A DNA stretch of 48,017 nucleotides from NCBI GenBank assembly GCA_001704765.1, contig MBFK01000164.1:52595-100611 (forward strand). The letters are read 5' to 3'. Each line of letters starts with the position of its first letter. Position 1 is the first letter of the stretch. A program made the position numbers and the translations under genes. The notes below the pieces were generated by a model. That model worked only from the letters and a program-made list of their open reading frames with translations. It was not told the DNA's origin and ran no database searches. The stretch comes from Sinorhizobium shofinae (GTDB taxonomy: Bacteria > Pseudomonadota > Alphaproteobacteria > Rhizobiales > Rhizobiaceae). Below are positions 8,396-18,128 of the stretch, piece after piece.

Positions 8396-9859
8396 ATGAA
8401 AGCCCAACCGAACGCCTCGCACTTCATCGACGGCGAATATGTCGAGGACACCGCCGGTACGGTGATCGAGAGCATCTATCCGGCGACCGGCGAAGTGATT
8501 GCCCGACTGCATGCGGCAACACCTGCGATCGTCGAACGCGCCATCGCCGCCGCAAAGCGGGCACAGCCGGAATGGGCGGCAATGAGCCCGACGGCGCGCG
8601 GCCGCATCCTGAAGCGTGCGGCCGAGATCATGCGCGAGCGTAATCGCGAGCTTTCCGAACTCGAAACGCTCGATACCGGCAAGCCGATCCAGGAAACGAT
8701 CGTCGCCGACCCGACCTCGGGCGCCGACAGTTTCGAGTTCTTCGGCGGTGTCGCGGCGGCGGCGCTCAATGGCGACTATATCCCGCTCGGCGGCGACTTC
8801 GCCTATACGAAGCGGGTGCCGCTCGGCGTCTGCGTCGGCATCGGCGCCTGGAACTATCCGCAGCAGATCGCCTGCTGGAAGGGTGCGCCGGCGCTTGCCG
8901 CCGGCAACGCCATGGTCTTCAAACCGTCGGAGAACACGCCGCTCGGGGCCCTGAAGATCGCCGAGATCCTGGTGGAGGCGGGGCTGCCGAAGGGGCTCTA
9001 TAATGTCATCCAGGGCGACCGCTCGACTGGTCCCCTGCTCGTCAACCATCCCGATGTAGCCAAGGTCTCGCTCACCGGCTCGGTACCGACCGGCCGCAAG
9101 GTCTATGAGGCGGCCGCCGCCGGGCTGCGCCACGTGACCATGGAGCTTGGCGGCAAGTCGCCGCTGATCGTCTTCGACGACGCCGATCTCGAAAGCGCCA
9201 TCGGCGGCGCCATGCTCGGCAATTTTTATTCGACCGGCCAGGTCTGCTCGAATGGCACCCGCGTCTTCGTGCAGCGAAAGGTGAAAGAAGCTTTCCTGGC
9301 GCGCCTCAAGGAGCGCACCGAAGCGATCGTCATCGGCGATCCGATGGACGAGGCGACGCAACTCGGGCCTATGGTCTCAAAGGCGCAGCGCGACAAGGTC
9401 TTCTCCTATGTCGAGAAGGGCAAGGCGGAAGGCGCGCGGCTGATCACCGGCGGCGGCATCCCGAACGCGGTCAACAGCGAAGGCACCTATATCCAGCCGA
9501 CCGTCTTTGCCGACGTTACCGACGAGATGACGATCGCGCGGGAGGAAATCTTCGGGCCGGTCATGTGCGTGCTCGACTTCGATGATGAGACCGAAGTCGT
9601 CGCCCGCGCGAACGCGACGGAATTCGGGCTCTCGGCCGGCGTCTTCACCGCCGACCTGACCCGCGCCCACCGGGTCGTCGACCAGCTCGAGGCCGGCACA
9701 CTCTGGATCAACACCTATAATCTCTGCCCGGTCGAAATCCCCTTCGGTGGCTCGAAGCAATCCGGTTTCGGGCGGGAGAATTCGGTCGCGGCGCTCGACC
9801 ATTATACCGAGCTCAAGACCGTTTATGTCGGCATGGGGCCGGTGCAGGCGCCGTACTGA
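8396..9859 (+). CDS. betB: Betaine aldehyde dehydrogenase
   Basis: A 487-residue aldehyde dehydrogenase that oxidises betaine aldehyde to glycine betaine with NAD(P). Visible motifs: the Rossmann/cofactor block [30 protein letters not shown], the cofactor-loop glycine [12 protein letters not shown], the catalytic glutamate in [11 protein letters not shown], the catalytic cysteine in [11 protein letters not shown], and [11 protein letters not shown]. The length is normal. GAGGAGAA precedes the ATG, which follows the betC stop almost directly, so the two are co-translated. Behind it lies a 187-base gap carrying a palindromic repeat before betA, which could partly separate betA expression from the first three genes. 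Confidence 0.95.
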   Translation: MKAQPNASHFIDGEYVEDTAGTVIESIYPATGEVIARLHAATPAIVERAIAAAKRAQPEWAAMSPTARGRILKRAAEIMRERNRELSELETLDTGKPIQETIVADPTSGADSFEFFGGVAAAALNGDYIPLGGDFAYTKRVPLGVCVGIGAWNYPQQIACWKGAPALAAGNAMVFKPSENTPLGALKIAEILVEAGLPKGLYNVIQGDRSTGPLLVNHPDVAKVSLTGSVPTGRKVYEAAAAGLRHVTMELGGKSPLIVFDDADLESAIGGAMLGNFYSTGQVCSNGTRVFVQRKVKEAFLARLKERTEAIVIGDPMDEATQLGPMVSKAQRDKVFSYVEKGKAEGARLITGGGIPNAVNSEGTYIQPTVFADVTDEMTIAREEIFGPVMCVLDFDDETEVVARANATEFGLSAGVFTADLTRAHRVVDQLEAGTLWINTYNLCPVEIPFGGSKQSGFGRENSVAALDHYTELKTVYVGMGPVQAPY

Positions 9860-9875
9860 GATTTTGTGATTTGCT

Positions 9876-9990
9876 TCTCACCCTAACCCTCTCCCCGCGC
9901 CCGGGGAGAGGGAACATGGGGGCCGCGGCATATCCCTTTCTACGAGAGGGAGCGCAACGTCGCAGCAAGTCCCTTCTCTCCGCTCGCAGG
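9876..9990. repeat. Palindromic intergenic repeat between betB and betA
   Basis: CCCTCTCCCC (9888-9896) faces CGGGGAGAGGG (9902-9912) in a tight GC-rich hairpin, preceded by CTCACCCTAA and followed by further inverted fragments (CTACGAGAGGGAGC). This resembles rhizobial RIME-type mosaic repeats as I know them. Lying inside the bet operon, it could stabilise upstream mRNA or attenuate betA. Confidence 0.55.
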
Positions 9991-10046
9991 GAGACGGTGG
10001 CAGCAGCGGAAGAGGGGCTGTTCGACATACAAGAAAGACCACGCTT

Positions 10047-11696
10047 ATGCAGGCAGATTACGTCATCATCGGTTCCGGTTCGGCAGGCTCGGCGCTCGCC
10101 TATCGCCTGTCGGAGGACGGCAAGAATTCGGTCATCGTGCTGGAATTCGGCGGATCGGACATCGGCCCGTTCATCCAGATGCCGGCGGCACTCGCCTGGC
10201 CGATGAGCATGGGCCGCTACAATTGGGGCTATCTCTCCGAGCCGGAGCCGCACCTCAACAACCGGCGCATCACCGCGCCGCGCGGCAAGGTGATCGGCGG
10301 CTCCTCCTCGATCAACGGCATGGTCTACGTGCGCGGCCATGCGGAGGATTTCAACCGCTGGGAGGACCTCGGGGCAAAGGGCTGGGCCTATGCCGACGTG
10401 CTTCCCTATTTCAAGCGGATGGAGCACTCGCACGGCGGCGAAGACGGCTGGCGCGGCACCAATGGACCCCTGCACGTCCAGCGGGGTCGGTTCAAGAACC
10501 CGCTCTTCCACGCTTTCGTCGAAGCCGGGATGCAGGCCGGTTTCGAGATGACCGAAGACTATAACGGCTCGAAGCAGGAAGGCTTCGGGCTGATGGAGCA
10601 GACGACCTGGCAAGGCCGTCGCTGGTCGGCTGCCTCCGCCTACCTGAAGCCGGCGCTGAAGCGACCGAACGTTGAGCTCATCCGCTGCTTCGCCCGCAAG
10701 ATCGTTATCGAGAACGGCCGCGCGACTGGCGTCGAGATCGAGCGCGGCGGCCGCGTCGAGGTTGTCAGGGCGAACCGCGAGGTGATCGTCTCGGCGTCCT
10801 CCTTCAATTCGCCGAAACTGTTGATGCTCTCCGGCATCGGTCCGGCCGCGCACCTGAAGGAAATGGGGATCGACGTTAAGGTCGATCGCGCGGGAGTCGG
10901 CCAAAACCTGCAGGACCACATGGAGTTCTACTTCCAGCAGGTGAGCACGAAGCCGGTGTCGCTCTATTCCTGGCTGCCATGGTTCTGGCAGGGCGTCGCG
11001 GGCGCCCAATGGCTGTTCTTCAAATCCGGCCTCGGCATTTCCAACCAGTTCGAGGCCTGCGCCTTCCTGCGCTCGGCGGCCGGCGTCAAGCAGCCTGACA
11101 TCCAGTACCACTTCCTGCCTGTGGCAATCAGCTATGACGGCAAGGCGGCGGCGAACACGCACGGTTTCCAGGTGCATGTCGGCTACAACCTGTCGAAGTC
11201 GCGCGGCAGCGTCACGCTCCGCGCCTCCGACCCGAAGGCCGATCCGGTGATCCGCTTCAACTATATGAGCCATCCGGAGGATTGGGAGAAGTTCCGCCAT
11301 TGCGTGCGCCTGACGCGCGAGATCTTCAGCCAGAAAGCCTTCGATCACTATCGCGGGCCGGAAATCCAGCCCGGCGAAAAGGTCCAGACGGACGAGGAGA
11401 TCGACGCCTTCCTGCGCGAGCACCTGGAGAGCGCCTACCACCCGTGCGGCACCTGCAAGATGGGTTCGAAGGACGATCCGATGGCGGTGGTCGATCCGGA
11501 AACGCGGGTGATCGGCGTCGATGGCCTGCGCGTTGCCGACTCCTCGATCTTCCCGCATGTCACATATGGCAATCTCAACGGCCCTTCGATCATGACCGGC
11601 GAGAAGGCCGCGGACCATATCCTCGGCAAGCAGCCACTCGCCCGCTCCAATCAGGAGCCCTGGATCAACCCGCGCTGGGCAATCAGCGATCGGTAA
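10047..11696 (+). CDS. betA: Choline dehydrogenase
   Basis: A 549-residue GMC-family flavoprotein that oxidises choline to betaine aldehyde; membrane-associated in other bacteria. The FAD-binding motif [19 protein letters not shown] is at the N-terminus, followed by the GMC signatures [19 protein letters not shown] and [17 protein letters not shown]. The C-terminal active-site region has [10 protein letters not shown] and the [19 protein letters not shown] block. The length fits the family. It is the fourth gene of the bet operon but sits 187 bases behind betB after a repeat element and has only a weak Shine-Dalgarno (AAGA). Converging minus-strand genes begin two bases after its stop with no visible terminator between. 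Confidence 0.95.
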   Translation: MQADYVIIGSGSAGSALAYRLSEDGKNSVIVLEFGGSDIGPFIQMPAALAWPMSMGRYNWGYLSEPEPHLNNRRITAPRGKVIGGSSSINGMVYVRGHAEDFNRWEDLGAKGWAYADVLPYFKRMEHSHGGEDGWRGTNGPLHVQRGRFKNPLFHAFVEAGMQAGFEMTEDYNGSKQEGFGLMEQTTWQGRRWSAASAYLKPALKRPNVELIRCFARKIVIENGRATGVEIERGGRVEVVRANREVIVSASSFNSPKLLMLSGIGPAAHLKEMGIDVKVDRAGVGQNLQDHMEFYFQQVSTKPVSLYSWLPWFWQGVAGAQWLFFKSGLGISNQFEACAFLRSAAGVKQPDIQYHFLPVAISYDGKAAANTHGFQVHVGYNLSKSRGSVTLRASDPKADPVIRFNYMSHPEDWEKFRHCVRLTREIFSQKAFDHYRGPEIQPGEKVQTDEEIDAFLREHLESAYHPCGTCKMGSKDDPMAVVDPETRVIGVDGLRVADSSIFPHVTYGNLNGPSIMTGEKAADHILGKQPLARSNQEPWINPRWAISDR

Positions 11697-11698
11697 AA

Positions 11699-12178
11699 CT
11701 ACTCTAGCAGGAACCCGATCCATCGGCCGGCAATGACGGCACCGGTCCAGATCATCAGCGAAAGCAATGCCGAAAGGCGGACTCTCAAGGAGAGCGGTCC
11801 GCCTTTGACGGCGACGCGCCACTGCGGCGTCAGATGCAAGAGAGCCGCGTTGGCGACCCCGAGGGCGAGCAGCGTGATCTTGGTCAGAAACGCCGCATTG
11901 CCGGCATATTCAAACGGATTGACACTGAAGAGGCAGAAGCCGGTGACGATCGCCAGCGCAACGCCGACGGCTGCGGCGCGCGAGAGGAACGGCCCGATCA
12001 CCTCGACCGGAACCGCCCGGATGAGGCCGATAAGCCGCAGGTCAAGCGGCAGGATCGCGCCGATGATTATCCCGATCGACAGGATATGCGCAGCGTTGAC
12101 GAAGATGTAGAGGGTCGCGGAGTGCCGTATCGCCAAGGCAAAGGGAAGCGTCCCGATCCAAGCCAGCACCTCCTCCAT
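11699..12178 (-). CDS. Small integral membrane protein (DUF2214/DUF6644-like)
   Basis: A 159-residue protein with about four membrane helices: near residues 20-45 (IFVNAAHILSIGIIIGAIL), 65-90, 98-115 and 135-158. The motif NAAHILSIG with a conserved-looking histidine suggests a haem- or metal-binding family of the DUF2214/DUF6644 kind, but I am not certain of the assignment. The start ATG overlaps the stop of the upstream DUF6152-like gene (TGATG), so the two form one translationally coupled pair. The membrane protein and the exported partner may work together, perhaps in metal or redox handling; that is inference from adjacency only. Confidence 0.65.
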   Translation of the reverse strand: MEEVLAWIGTLPFALAIRHSATLYIFVNAAHILSIGIIIGAILPLDLRLIGLIRAVPVEVIGPFLSRAAAVGVALAIVTGFCLFSVNPFEYAGNAAFLTKITLLALGVANAALLHLTPQWRVAVKGGPLSLRVRLSALLSLMIWTGAVIAGRWIGFLLE

Positions 12179-12564
12179 CAGTTAGTCCGTATGCGCTCCG
12201 GATAGATGTCATAGACCTTTCCGGCCACCGTGATCCGCACCGCCTTCATCCTTTTCTCGCTTCGATCCAGCGAGCGGTTGCCAAGCGCGACGATCGGGTC
12301 GCCAACCTTCGCAACGCCCTCGACGAAGCCGGAGCGTTCGGTCAGCCGCGGATTGCCGAGTTCGACCAGCCAGATGCCGTCATTCTTCGTTTCGACCCGC
12401 AGCGTCGGATGCGGCGGCGCCATCGAAATCTCGCGGATCGTGCCGGAGAGCTCGATCTGGTCGGCCTCCGCCCAGGACCAGCCGTGGTGAGCATAGGCGC
12501 CGGTCACCAGAAGCAATCCGAGGACGCTTCCAAGGACGGCGCGACGGGATAAGGACTGGATCAT
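12178..12564 (-). CDS. DUF6152-like exported protein
   Basis: A 128-residue exported protein. The ATG at 12564 is preceded by GGGAGACGGAG and gives a clean signal peptide: basic MIQSLSRR, hydrophobic AVLGSVLGLLLVTG, then AYAHHG, with cleavage probable after AYA so that the mature protein starts HHG. The mature chain has the small beta-rich DUF6152 pattern (HHGWSWAEADQIELSGTI and a lysine/arginine-rich end). The exposed N-terminal HH could bind a metal, which is speculation. The twin-Arg SRRAVLG is only Tat-like. The frame is open upstream toward 12987 but the signal peptide start is far better. It is first of a two-gene unit with the membrane protein at 11699. Confidence 0.7.
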   Translation of the reverse strand: MIQSLSRRAVLGSVLGLLLVTGAYAHHGWSWAEADQIELSGTIREISMAPPHPTLRVETKNDGIWLVELGNPRLTERSGFVEGVAKVGDPIVALGNRSLDRSEKRMKAVRITVAGKVYDIYPERIRTN

Positions 12565-12749
12565 CTCCGTCTCCCTCCATTCTCCCGGGTGATCAAGCAC
12601 AAGCTGGAGCAGGCGGCGCGAAAGGACAGGGCCTTCAACAATTCTTGAACGGCCGGCACCCCTTGGTTCTTCGGAACAAATGCACCTTCGCACCCTTCCT
12701 TCCGCCCAGAGATAATCTACTAAATTACTAGGTTTTCTTAGAACTTTAT

Positions 12750-12776
12750 GGATCAGAGAGATATTTGCTCTGATCC
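12750..12776. promoter_or_regulatory. Perfect inverted repeat upstream of cysH
   Basis: GGATCAGAG, nine bases (agatatttg), CTCTGATCC: a perfect 9+9 inverted repeat ending 80 bases before the cysH start, next to an unusually AT-rich stretch (ctactaaattactagg). It could be an operator for a dimeric regulator or a stem in the leader RNA. No T-run follows, so it is not a simple terminator. The regulator is unknown. Confidence 0.5.
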
Positions 12777-12856
12777 TTGAGCAATAGAAATCCGTTTTTC
12801 TGTCCTTTGTCACAAACGGCTGCGATATTCCGTCCAAATTGCAACAGGATGCAGCC

Positions 12857-13612
12857 ATGACGACGCAATCCCTCGAAGCCGAAGCCAAGGCACTGAATGA
12901 CAGGCTCGAAGGCCTGGACCTTGCCGGACGCCTGACGCTCGTCGCCGGCCTTGAAGGCCGGTCGGTCTTCACGACGTCACTCGGCATCGAGGATCAGGTC
13001 ATCACCGCCGCAATCGGCGCCAATCGCCTCGACATCGAGGTCGCGACGCTGAAGACCGGTCGGCTGTTCAATGAAACGGTCGCCCTCATTAACCAGACCG
13101 AGGAAGCCTACGACATTTTGATCAAGCGCTATCACCCTGAAAAGGCCGATATCGAGGCCTATGTGGCGCAATATGGCATGAACGGCTTCTACGAGAGCGT
13201 CGAGGCGAGGCATGCCTGCTGCGGCGTACGCAAACTGAAGCCGCTTGCACGCGCGCTTGAAGGGGCAAGCTACTGGATCACCGGGCTGCGCCGCGGCCAG
13301 TCCGGCAATCGTGCCACGACGCCCTTTGCCGAAGCCGACCTCGAGCGCGGCCTCATCAAGATCAATCCGCTGGCGGATTGGGATATCGAGACGATCCGCG
13401 CCCATGTCGCCGCAGAAGCCATTCCCGTCAACCCACTGCACAGCCGCGGCTATCCGTCGATCGGTTGCGAGCCCTGCACACGCGCCATCAAGCCCGGTGA
13501 GCCCGAGCGCGCCGGGCGCTGGTGGTGGGAGAACGACGAGAAGCGCGAATGCGGCCTGCACGTGCCGGAAACGGCTTCCTCCATCATTCCCAACGCCAGT
13601 AGCGCCGCCTGA
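12857..13612 (+). CDS. cysH: Adenylylsulfate (APS) reductase, thioredoxin-dependent
   Basis: A 251-residue enzyme that reduces adenylyl sulfate to sulfite. The cysteine pairs that bind a 4Fe-4S cluster in bacterial APS reductases are present, CC at 121-122 (HACCGVRK) and CxxC at 204-207 (IGCEPCTR), and the catalytic cysteine is in KRECGLH (Cys232). This makes it the APS-using type rather than the cluster-free PAPS reductase of E. coli, consistent with the absence of an APS kinase here. The ATG at 12857 follows AGGA at nine bases; an in-frame TTG at 12839 is a weaker choice. It is the first gene of cysHDN; its stop overlaps an in-frame start of cysD (TGATG). Confidence 0.95.
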   Translation: MTTQSLEAEAKALNDRLEGLDLAGRLTLVAGLEGRSVFTTSLGIEDQVITAAIGANRLDIEVATLKTGRLFNETVALINQTEEAYDILIKRYHPEKADIEAYVAQYGMNGFYESVEARHACCGVRKLKPLARALEGASYWITGLRRGQSGNRATTPFAEADLERGLIKINPLADWDIETIRAHVAAEAIPVNPLHSRGYPSIGCEPCTRAIKPGEPERAGRWWWENDEKRECGLHVPETASSIIPNASSAA

Positions 13613-13659
13613 TGGTGGACGCAGCAGCCAAGAGACAAGTATCCTCCCCGGAGTTCGAA

Positions 13660-14613
13660 ATGCCCCACACCCATCCGGAAACGGAATTGCATAACCCGCA
13701 GAGCGCAAAACCGCCGCTTGATCCCCATCTGAAGGCGCTGGAAAACGAAGCGATCCACATCTTCCGTGAGGTCGCCGCGGAATTCGAGCGCCCAGTGATG
13801 CTCTATTCGATCGGCAAGGATTCCTCCGTGCTCCTGCACCTGGCGCGCAAGGCCTTCTATCCCGGTCGCGTCCCCTTCCCGCTCCTGCACGTCGACACCG
13901 GCTGGAAGTTCCGCGAGATGATCGCGTTCCGCGACGAGATGGTCGAAAAATACGATCTCGATCTCGTCGTCCACACCAATCCGCGCGGCGCGGCCGAGAA
14001 CGTCACGCCGTTTACGCACGGCTCGGCGCTCTATACCGACATCATGAAGACGGAAGCGTTGCGCCAGGCGCTCGACGCCGGCCAGTATGATGCCGCCTTC
14101 GGCGGCGCGCGTCGCGACGAGGAAGCAAGCCGCGCCAAGGAGCGCATCTATTCCTTCCGCACGCCGGACCACCGCTGGGACCCGCGTAACCAGCGCCCCG
14201 AGCTTTGGAACATCTATAACGGCATGGTCCGCAAGGGCGAGAGCGTGCGCGCCTTCCCGCTTTCCAACTGGACTGAGGTCGACATCTGGCGCTACATCCA
14301 GGCGGAAGAGATCCCGATCGTGCCGCTTTACTTCGCCAAGAAGCGCCCGATCGTTGAGCGCGACGGCATGATGATCCTCGCCGAGGACCCCCGTCTTGAA
14401 ATGCTTCCCGGTGAAGCGAAGCGCGAGGAGGTCATCCGCTTCCGCACGCTCGGCTGTTTCCCGCTGACGGGCGCGATCCGCTCCAACGCGAACACGCTCG
14501 ACGACATCATTTCCGAACTTGAAACCGCGACCGTCTCCGAACGCCAGGGCCGCGCGATCGACCGCGACCAGGCCGGCTCGATGGAAAAGAAGAAACGCGA
14601 AGGATATTTCTGA
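13660..14613 (+). CDS. cysD: Sulfate adenylyltransferase small subunit
   Basis: A 317-residue ATP-PP-loop subunit of ATP sulfurylase; with CysN it makes APS from sulfate and ATP. Motifs: the PP-loop [31 protein letters not shown], the [17 protein letters not shown] block and [12 protein letters not shown]. The ATG at 13660 has GGAG seven bases upstream and gives the expected family length. An in-frame ATG at 13612 overlapping the cysH stop would add 16 residues and cannot be excluded. The stop overlaps the cysN ATG (TGATG), as expected for subunits made in equal amounts. Confidence 0.95.
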   Translation: MPHTHPETELHNPQSAKPPLDPHLKALENEAIHIFREVAAEFERPVMLYSIGKDSSVLLHLARKAFYPGRVPFPLLHVDTGWKFREMIAFRDEMVEKYDLDLVVHTNPRGAAENVTPFTHGSALYTDIMKTEALRQALDAGQYDAAFGGARRDEEASRAKERIYSFRTPDHRWDPRNQRPELWNIYNGMVRKGESVRAFPLSNWTEVDIWRYIQAEEIPIVPLYFAKKRPIVERDGMMILAEDPRLEMLPGEAKREEVIRFRTLGCFPLTGAIRSNANTLDDIISELETATVSERQGRAIDRDQAGSMEKKKREGYF

Positions 14614-16109
14614 TGACCGCACCGGCAATAGCGACCGCAGCCTTGGACGAAACCGCCGTCGCCCTCCCCGTGCAGGAGCCGGCGCGGGTGGCACGCGATT
14701 CCCGCCCCCTGCGCCTCATCACCTGCGGCAGCGTGGATGACGGCAAGTCGACGCTGATCGGCCGTCTGCTTTGGGACACCAAGGCGGTCAAGGAAGACCA
14801 GGCGGCAAGCCTTGAGCGCGATTCCAACGGCAAGCAGAACGATCTCGGCCTGCCGGACTTCGCGCTGCTGCTCGACGGGCTGCAGGCCGAGCGTGAACAG
14901 GGCATCACCATCGATGTCGCCTATCGCTACTTCTCGACCGACAAGCGCTCCTTCATCGTCGCCGACACGCCCGGCCACGAGCAATATACGCGCAACATGG
15001 CGACCGGAGCCTCGACCGCCGACCTCGCCGTGCTGCTCGTCGATGCGCGCGTCGGCCTCCTGGAGCAGACCCGCCGGCACGCGACCATCGCGACGCTGAT
15101 GGGCATCCGCCAGTTCGTGCTCGCCGTCAACAAGATCGACCTCACGAACTACGACCGCAGCCGCTTCGAGCAGATCTCGCACGAGTTCAAGGAACTGGCG
15201 CTGTCGCTCGGCGTCCGCCAGGTGACCGCGATCCCGGTCTCGGCGCTTAAGGGCGAGAACGTCGTCTATGACGGCCGCGCTTCGATGCCCTGGTACGAGG
15301 GCCCGACGCTGATCGAGGTGTTGGAACTCGCAACCACCCGCTCGGCGCAGACCGTCGGTTTCCGCCTTCCGGTGCAGCGCGTCTCGCGCCCGGGCGAAAG
15401 CTTCCGTGGCTATCAAGGCACGGTGGCCGGTGGTTCGGTGAAGCCCGGCGATTCCGTCGTGATCCTGCCGTCCGGCATGGTCGCCAACGTGACCAAGATC
15501 GTCACCTTCGACCTGGTGCGCAACGCTGCCGTCGCCGGTGACGCCATCACCCTCGTGCTCGATCGCCAGGTCGATGTTTCGCGCGGCGACACGATCGCGG
15601 CGATCGACAGCCAGCCGATGACCGGGCTTGCCTTCGACGCGCAGCTCGTGGCGCTGCAGCCCGAAGGCATCCAGCCGGGCAAGCGCTACTGGCTGAAGTC
15701 CGGCAGCCGCCGCCAGCGCGTGCAGGTGCAGCCGATCAGTCAGCTCGACCTCAACTCCGGCAAGTGGAATCATGCCGATGAGCTGCCCATGAACGCCATC
15801 GGCAAGGTGCACCTCACCTTCGACGAACAGGCGATCTTCGACGCCTATGAGCAGAACCGCACGACCGGCGCCCTCATCCTGATCGATCCGGACACCAACA
15901 ACACGGTGGCGGGCGGCATGATCACTGCCAAGCGCGCGGCGCTCAGCGGCATCCACACCGAGGACAGCCGCGTGATCCTGTCGCTGCCGGCGGACCTCGC
16001 CGATCAGCTGATGGCGACAGAAATTTTCGCGAACCGCCGGGAAGACGCCGAAGTCCGCCGCGTCACCGCCGCCAGGGCGATCGAAATCGTCGACGCGATC
16101 GACGAGTGA
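14613..16109 (+). CDS. cysN: Sulfate adenylyltransferase large subunit (GTPase)
   Basis: A 498-residue GTPase subunit of ATP sulfurylase, related to EF-Tu. G motifs: P-loop GSVDDGKSTLIGRLL, DTPGHEQYTRNM and NKIDL, followed by two beta-barrel domains. The protein ends soon after the barrels (ARAIEIVDAIDE) and has no C-terminal APS kinase, unlike the nodulation protein NodQ. GTP hydrolysis drives APS formation. Overlap with the cysD stop means translational coupling, and a strong intrinsic terminator follows 20 bases after the stop, closing the operon. With the APS-type CysH, the three genes take sulfate to sulfite without PAPS. Confidence 0.95.
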   Translation: MTAPAIATAALDETAVALPVQEPARVARDSRPLRLITCGSVDDGKSTLIGRLLWDTKAVKEDQAASLERDSNGKQNDLGLPDFALLLDGLQAEREQGITIDVAYRYFSTDKRSFIVADTPGHEQYTRNMATGASTADLAVLLVDARVGLLEQTRRHATIATLMGIRQFVLAVNKIDLTNYDRSRFEQISHEFKELALSLGVRQVTAIPVSALKGENVVYDGRASMPWYEGPTLIEVLELATTRSAQTVGFRLPVQRVSRPGESFRGYQGTVAGGSVKPGDSVVILPSGMVANVTKIVTFDLVRNAAVAGDAITLVLDRQVDVSRGDTIAAIDSQPMTGLAFDAQLVALQPEGIQPGKRYWLKSGSRRQRVQVQPISQLDLNSGKWNHADELPMNAIGKVHLTFDEQAIFDAYEQNRTTGALILIDPDTNNTVAGGMITAKRAALSGIHTEDSRVILSLPADLADQLMATEIFANRREDAEVRRVTAARAIEIVDAIDE

Positions 16110-16128
16110 GCGGAAAAATCTAAGACGT

Positions 16129-16157
16129 AAAAAGGGGCCTGCGCGGCCCCTTTTTCG
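16129..16157 (+). terminator. Rho-independent terminator of cysHDN
   Basis: AAAAGGGGCC, loop TGCGC, GGCCCC and a run of five T: a textbook intrinsic terminator just behind the cysN stop. Confidence 0.9.
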
Positions 16158-16261
16158 TGCGCCGTTTGATGCCGGCAGATATTTTTGCGGCCTTCACCGA
16201 ATGACCTTCCAAACCGTCTCGAGCGCCCTAGCTTCGCGGCAATATGTCAGGAGGAGGCGCC

Positions 16262-16453
16262 ATGCTCGGGAGCACCAGGCAAGAGACACCGGAGGCGGTC
16301 ATTCACGGTCGCATGATCACGATAGAGGCATTTGCCAGAAAGTACCGGCTGGACGAGGAAGAGGCTCATCGACTTGAGGAAGAGTTCGGCATTGCCGCGC
16401 CCGAACTGGATCTGCTGCGGGCGGCAAGACGCAACGGGCGTCCGGAAGAGTAA
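16262..16453 (+). CDS. Small hypothetical protein, 63 residues
   Basis: A short charged protein with no membrane segment. The ATG at 16262 is chosen because a very strong Shine-Dalgarno (AGGAGGAGG) lies five bases before it; an in-frame ATG at 16244 would put that site inside the gene. The middle (about residues 19-45: MITIEAFARKYRLDEEEAHRLEEEFG) looks like two short helices in a helix-turn-helix-like arrangement, quoted here as EAFARKYRL and EEEAHRLEEEFG. A DNA-binding or toxin-antitoxin role is possible but unsupported. It stands alone between the cys terminator and tRNA-Pro. Confidence 0.6.
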   Translation: MLGSTRQETPEAVIHGRMITIEAFARKYRLDEEEAHRLEEEFGIAAPELDLLRAARRNGRPEE

Positions 16454-16534
16454 GCGCACCGTCGACGATCTTCGCGTCGAGCGGCATCATCCCTCGCGGG
16501 ATCGAAAGACTTCTCGCTAAGTGATTGATCTGGC

Positions 16535-16611
16535 TGGTCGGAGTGGCGTGATTCGAACACGCGACCCCCACGTCCCGAACGTGGTGCGCTACCAGACTGC
16601 GCTACACTCCG
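16535..16611 (-). tRNA. tRNA-Pro (anticodon CGG)
   Basis: On the minus strand the acceptor CGGAGTG pairs with CACTCCG, the D arm is GCGCAGTCTGGTAGCGC, the anticodon stem CCACG/CGTGG encloses loop TTCGGGA (anticodon CGG, reading CCG), and the T arm holds GTTCGAATC. Discriminator A and an encoded CCA are present. The fold is complete at 77 bases. Confidence 0.97.
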
Positions 16612-16899
16612 TGACCAGCGGCGCCTCTATAGAACAGCATTCTCGTTTTCACAAGCGCCTAACTCAAAAAAGAACGCCGCCTCGTCCAAAAAATTCACCC
16701 GGCGGAATGCCGGTCAGGCTCTCGCCCATGCGTGGCAATAGGGCGTTTCTGCAACGCTTCGGATTTTCCTGGATCGCAAGGTCGCGCACCGATTTTCTTT
16801 CGTCGCTTTTGGCGCTAGAGCGTCGCGGAACGCAAGGAAATCCGGGGGACTCCGGCCTTCCGCGCCGCAGAATTCAGGACAGACCAAAGGGACAGAGAC

Positions 16900-17313
16900 A
16901 TGAATTTCCGCATGATGACGGCGGCCGGCCTTGCGCTGGTCATTGCCGGCTGCACGACGACAACCGGGGTGGCGAAAAACGCGGTCGAGAAACGCTGGCT
17001 CGGCCAGCCGGCCGGCTCCTTCTTCGCCCAGTTCGGCCCGCCGCTTTCCGACGTCGAATCCGGCAGTGACACGGTCTATAGCTGGAAGGGCGGCTACAAG
17101 ACCCGCAAGATCCCGGCCGAATACGAAAAGACCGCCGAAGGCAAGCGCGGCAAACGCATCTCGGCCGCCCGCACCGAATATTTGAGCTGCGCCGTCCAGC
17201 TCACCGTTTCCTCCGACTACGTCATCCGCTCGATCCGCATCGCCGGCGACCGCAAGCGGCCCACCGGCCCGAGCTGGTGCGAGGAATTCCTGGGTGACGG
17301 CAAGGTGGAGTAA
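16900..17313 (+). CDS. Putative lipoprotein, 137 residues
   Basis: The N-terminus MNFRMMTAAGLALVIAGC is a lipoprotein signal with lipobox VIAGC, so Cys18 would be lipidated; Thr residues follow, giving no inner-membrane Asp signal. The mature part has QPAGSFFAQFGPPLSDVESG and YSWKGGYKTRK, a pattern reminiscent of the small SmpA/OmlA-type outer-membrane lipoproteins in which a strand pair is followed by a turn, but the similarity is weak. Two further cysteines (YLSCAV and SWCEEF) could form a disulfide. It is a single gene with a terminator hairpin 30 bases behind. The function is unknown. Confidence 0.75.
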   Translation: MNFRMMTAAGLALVIAGCTTTTGVAKNAVEKRWLGQPAGSFFAQFGPPLSDVESGSDTVYSWKGGYKTRKIPAEYEKTAEGKRGKRISAARTEYLSCAVQLTVSSDYVIRSIRIAGDRKRPTGPSWCEEFLGDGKVE

Positions 17314-17344
17314 GGGACGCCGCAGGCCTGCTGTAGAAGAATGC

Positions 17345-17375
17345 AAAGCCCGCTGACCAATATCGGCGGGCTCTT
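17345..17375 (+). terminator. Terminator-like hairpin after the lipoprotein gene
   Basis: AAAGCCCGC faces GGCGGGCTCTTT around an 11-base loop; the T-run is short. It ends the gene at 16900-17313. Confidence 0.6.
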
Positions 17376-17819
17376 TGGCGAGCCACCCAAGGGAACCAGC
17401 CCGGACTGTCCAGAGCGACGGTCTGGCTACATTGAGCCACGTCCTCTGAACATCAACGAGTTGAGACGGGCGATGCAAAGCCGGGCTATAGCTCTGATGG
17501 AAGTCCCTCGGCAGAGCCAAAGACAAAGCCCGCTTATCGCGCGTTCGCTCATGGATTACGCGAGGCCCACGAGCGGGAACCCGCGCATTTGCGACAGGCC
17601 CCGCTCTAAATCGGAGCTAGGTGCTTGTGGATGCGTTGCCACGGCAACCCCAAAAGATTTAGGGGTCTGCCATCTTGGAACTATCGGACCTTAGTCCAAC
17701 GCGGGCTGCCAAAGGTCTGAGGCCGATTGCCGAATGGTTCGCCCGATACATATTGCTGCAATCTAACACGCCGACGTATCAGCGGTTGTCCACCAGCAGT
17801 TCTATCGGGATTTTTAGCT
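17376..17819. other. Gene-poor stretch
   Basis: No reading frame here has a convincing start, codon pattern or family resemblance. It marks the left edge of the accessory-like region and may hold decayed sequence. Confidence 0.5.
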
Positions 17820-18128
17820 ATGGCGATATCGGACGTTAGATGGAGAGATCGAATTTCCGATCTCGCATGGGGCGTGACTTCCGGTCCTGGGTCGACCGCA
17901 ATTTATATCGCAGCCGCTATGTCGACTGCTGCGCTCGCGAGCGCAAAAACAGGCATTCCGGGATACGTACTTGTAGCGGTCGCGGTTGTGTTGGTGCTGT
18001 TCATCGACCCGTCGGAAAGGATCCGAAAACTCAGACGAAAACGGCGTCGGGCCGAAGTCAAGGATTGCGTGTCTCGGTCGGATGGTCGACGCGGCCCCGC
18101 AATGGGTCCCAGAGCGAAGCCCCGATAG
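17820..18128 (+). CDS. Hypothetical small membrane protein, uncertain
   Basis: A 102-residue reading frame starting MAISDVRWRDRIS. It has one clear hydrophobic stretch (about residues 50-67, GYVLVAVAVVLVLFID) preceded by an Ala-rich segment, then a strongly basic tail (RIRKLRRKRRRAE). That order gives a plausible one- or two-helix membrane protein with a cytoplasmic basic end. No good Shine-Dalgarno is present, base composition is less GC-biased at third positions than neighbours, and no family is recognised. It may be a fragment. Confidence 0.3.
   Translation: MAISDVRWRDRISDLAWGVTSGPGSTAIYIAAAMSTAALASAKTGIPGYVLVAVAVVLVLFIDPSERIRKLRRKRRRAEVKDCVSRSDGRRGPAMGPRAKPR

Noticed and set aside
6811..8475. 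554-codon minus-strand frame opposite betC
   Set aside because: Antisense of a fully recognisable sulfatase; no ribosome-binding site and no conserved motif.
16535..16611. tRNA-Pro as integration site of a mobile island
   Set aside because: Its 3' end points left, toward the cys genes, where nothing mobile is found; no duplicated tRNA end was seen to the right.
17320..17720. Plus-strand frame of 117 codons at 17341-17694
   Set aside because: The start lies inside a terminator hairpin, there is no ribosome-binding site, and composition is not coding-like.
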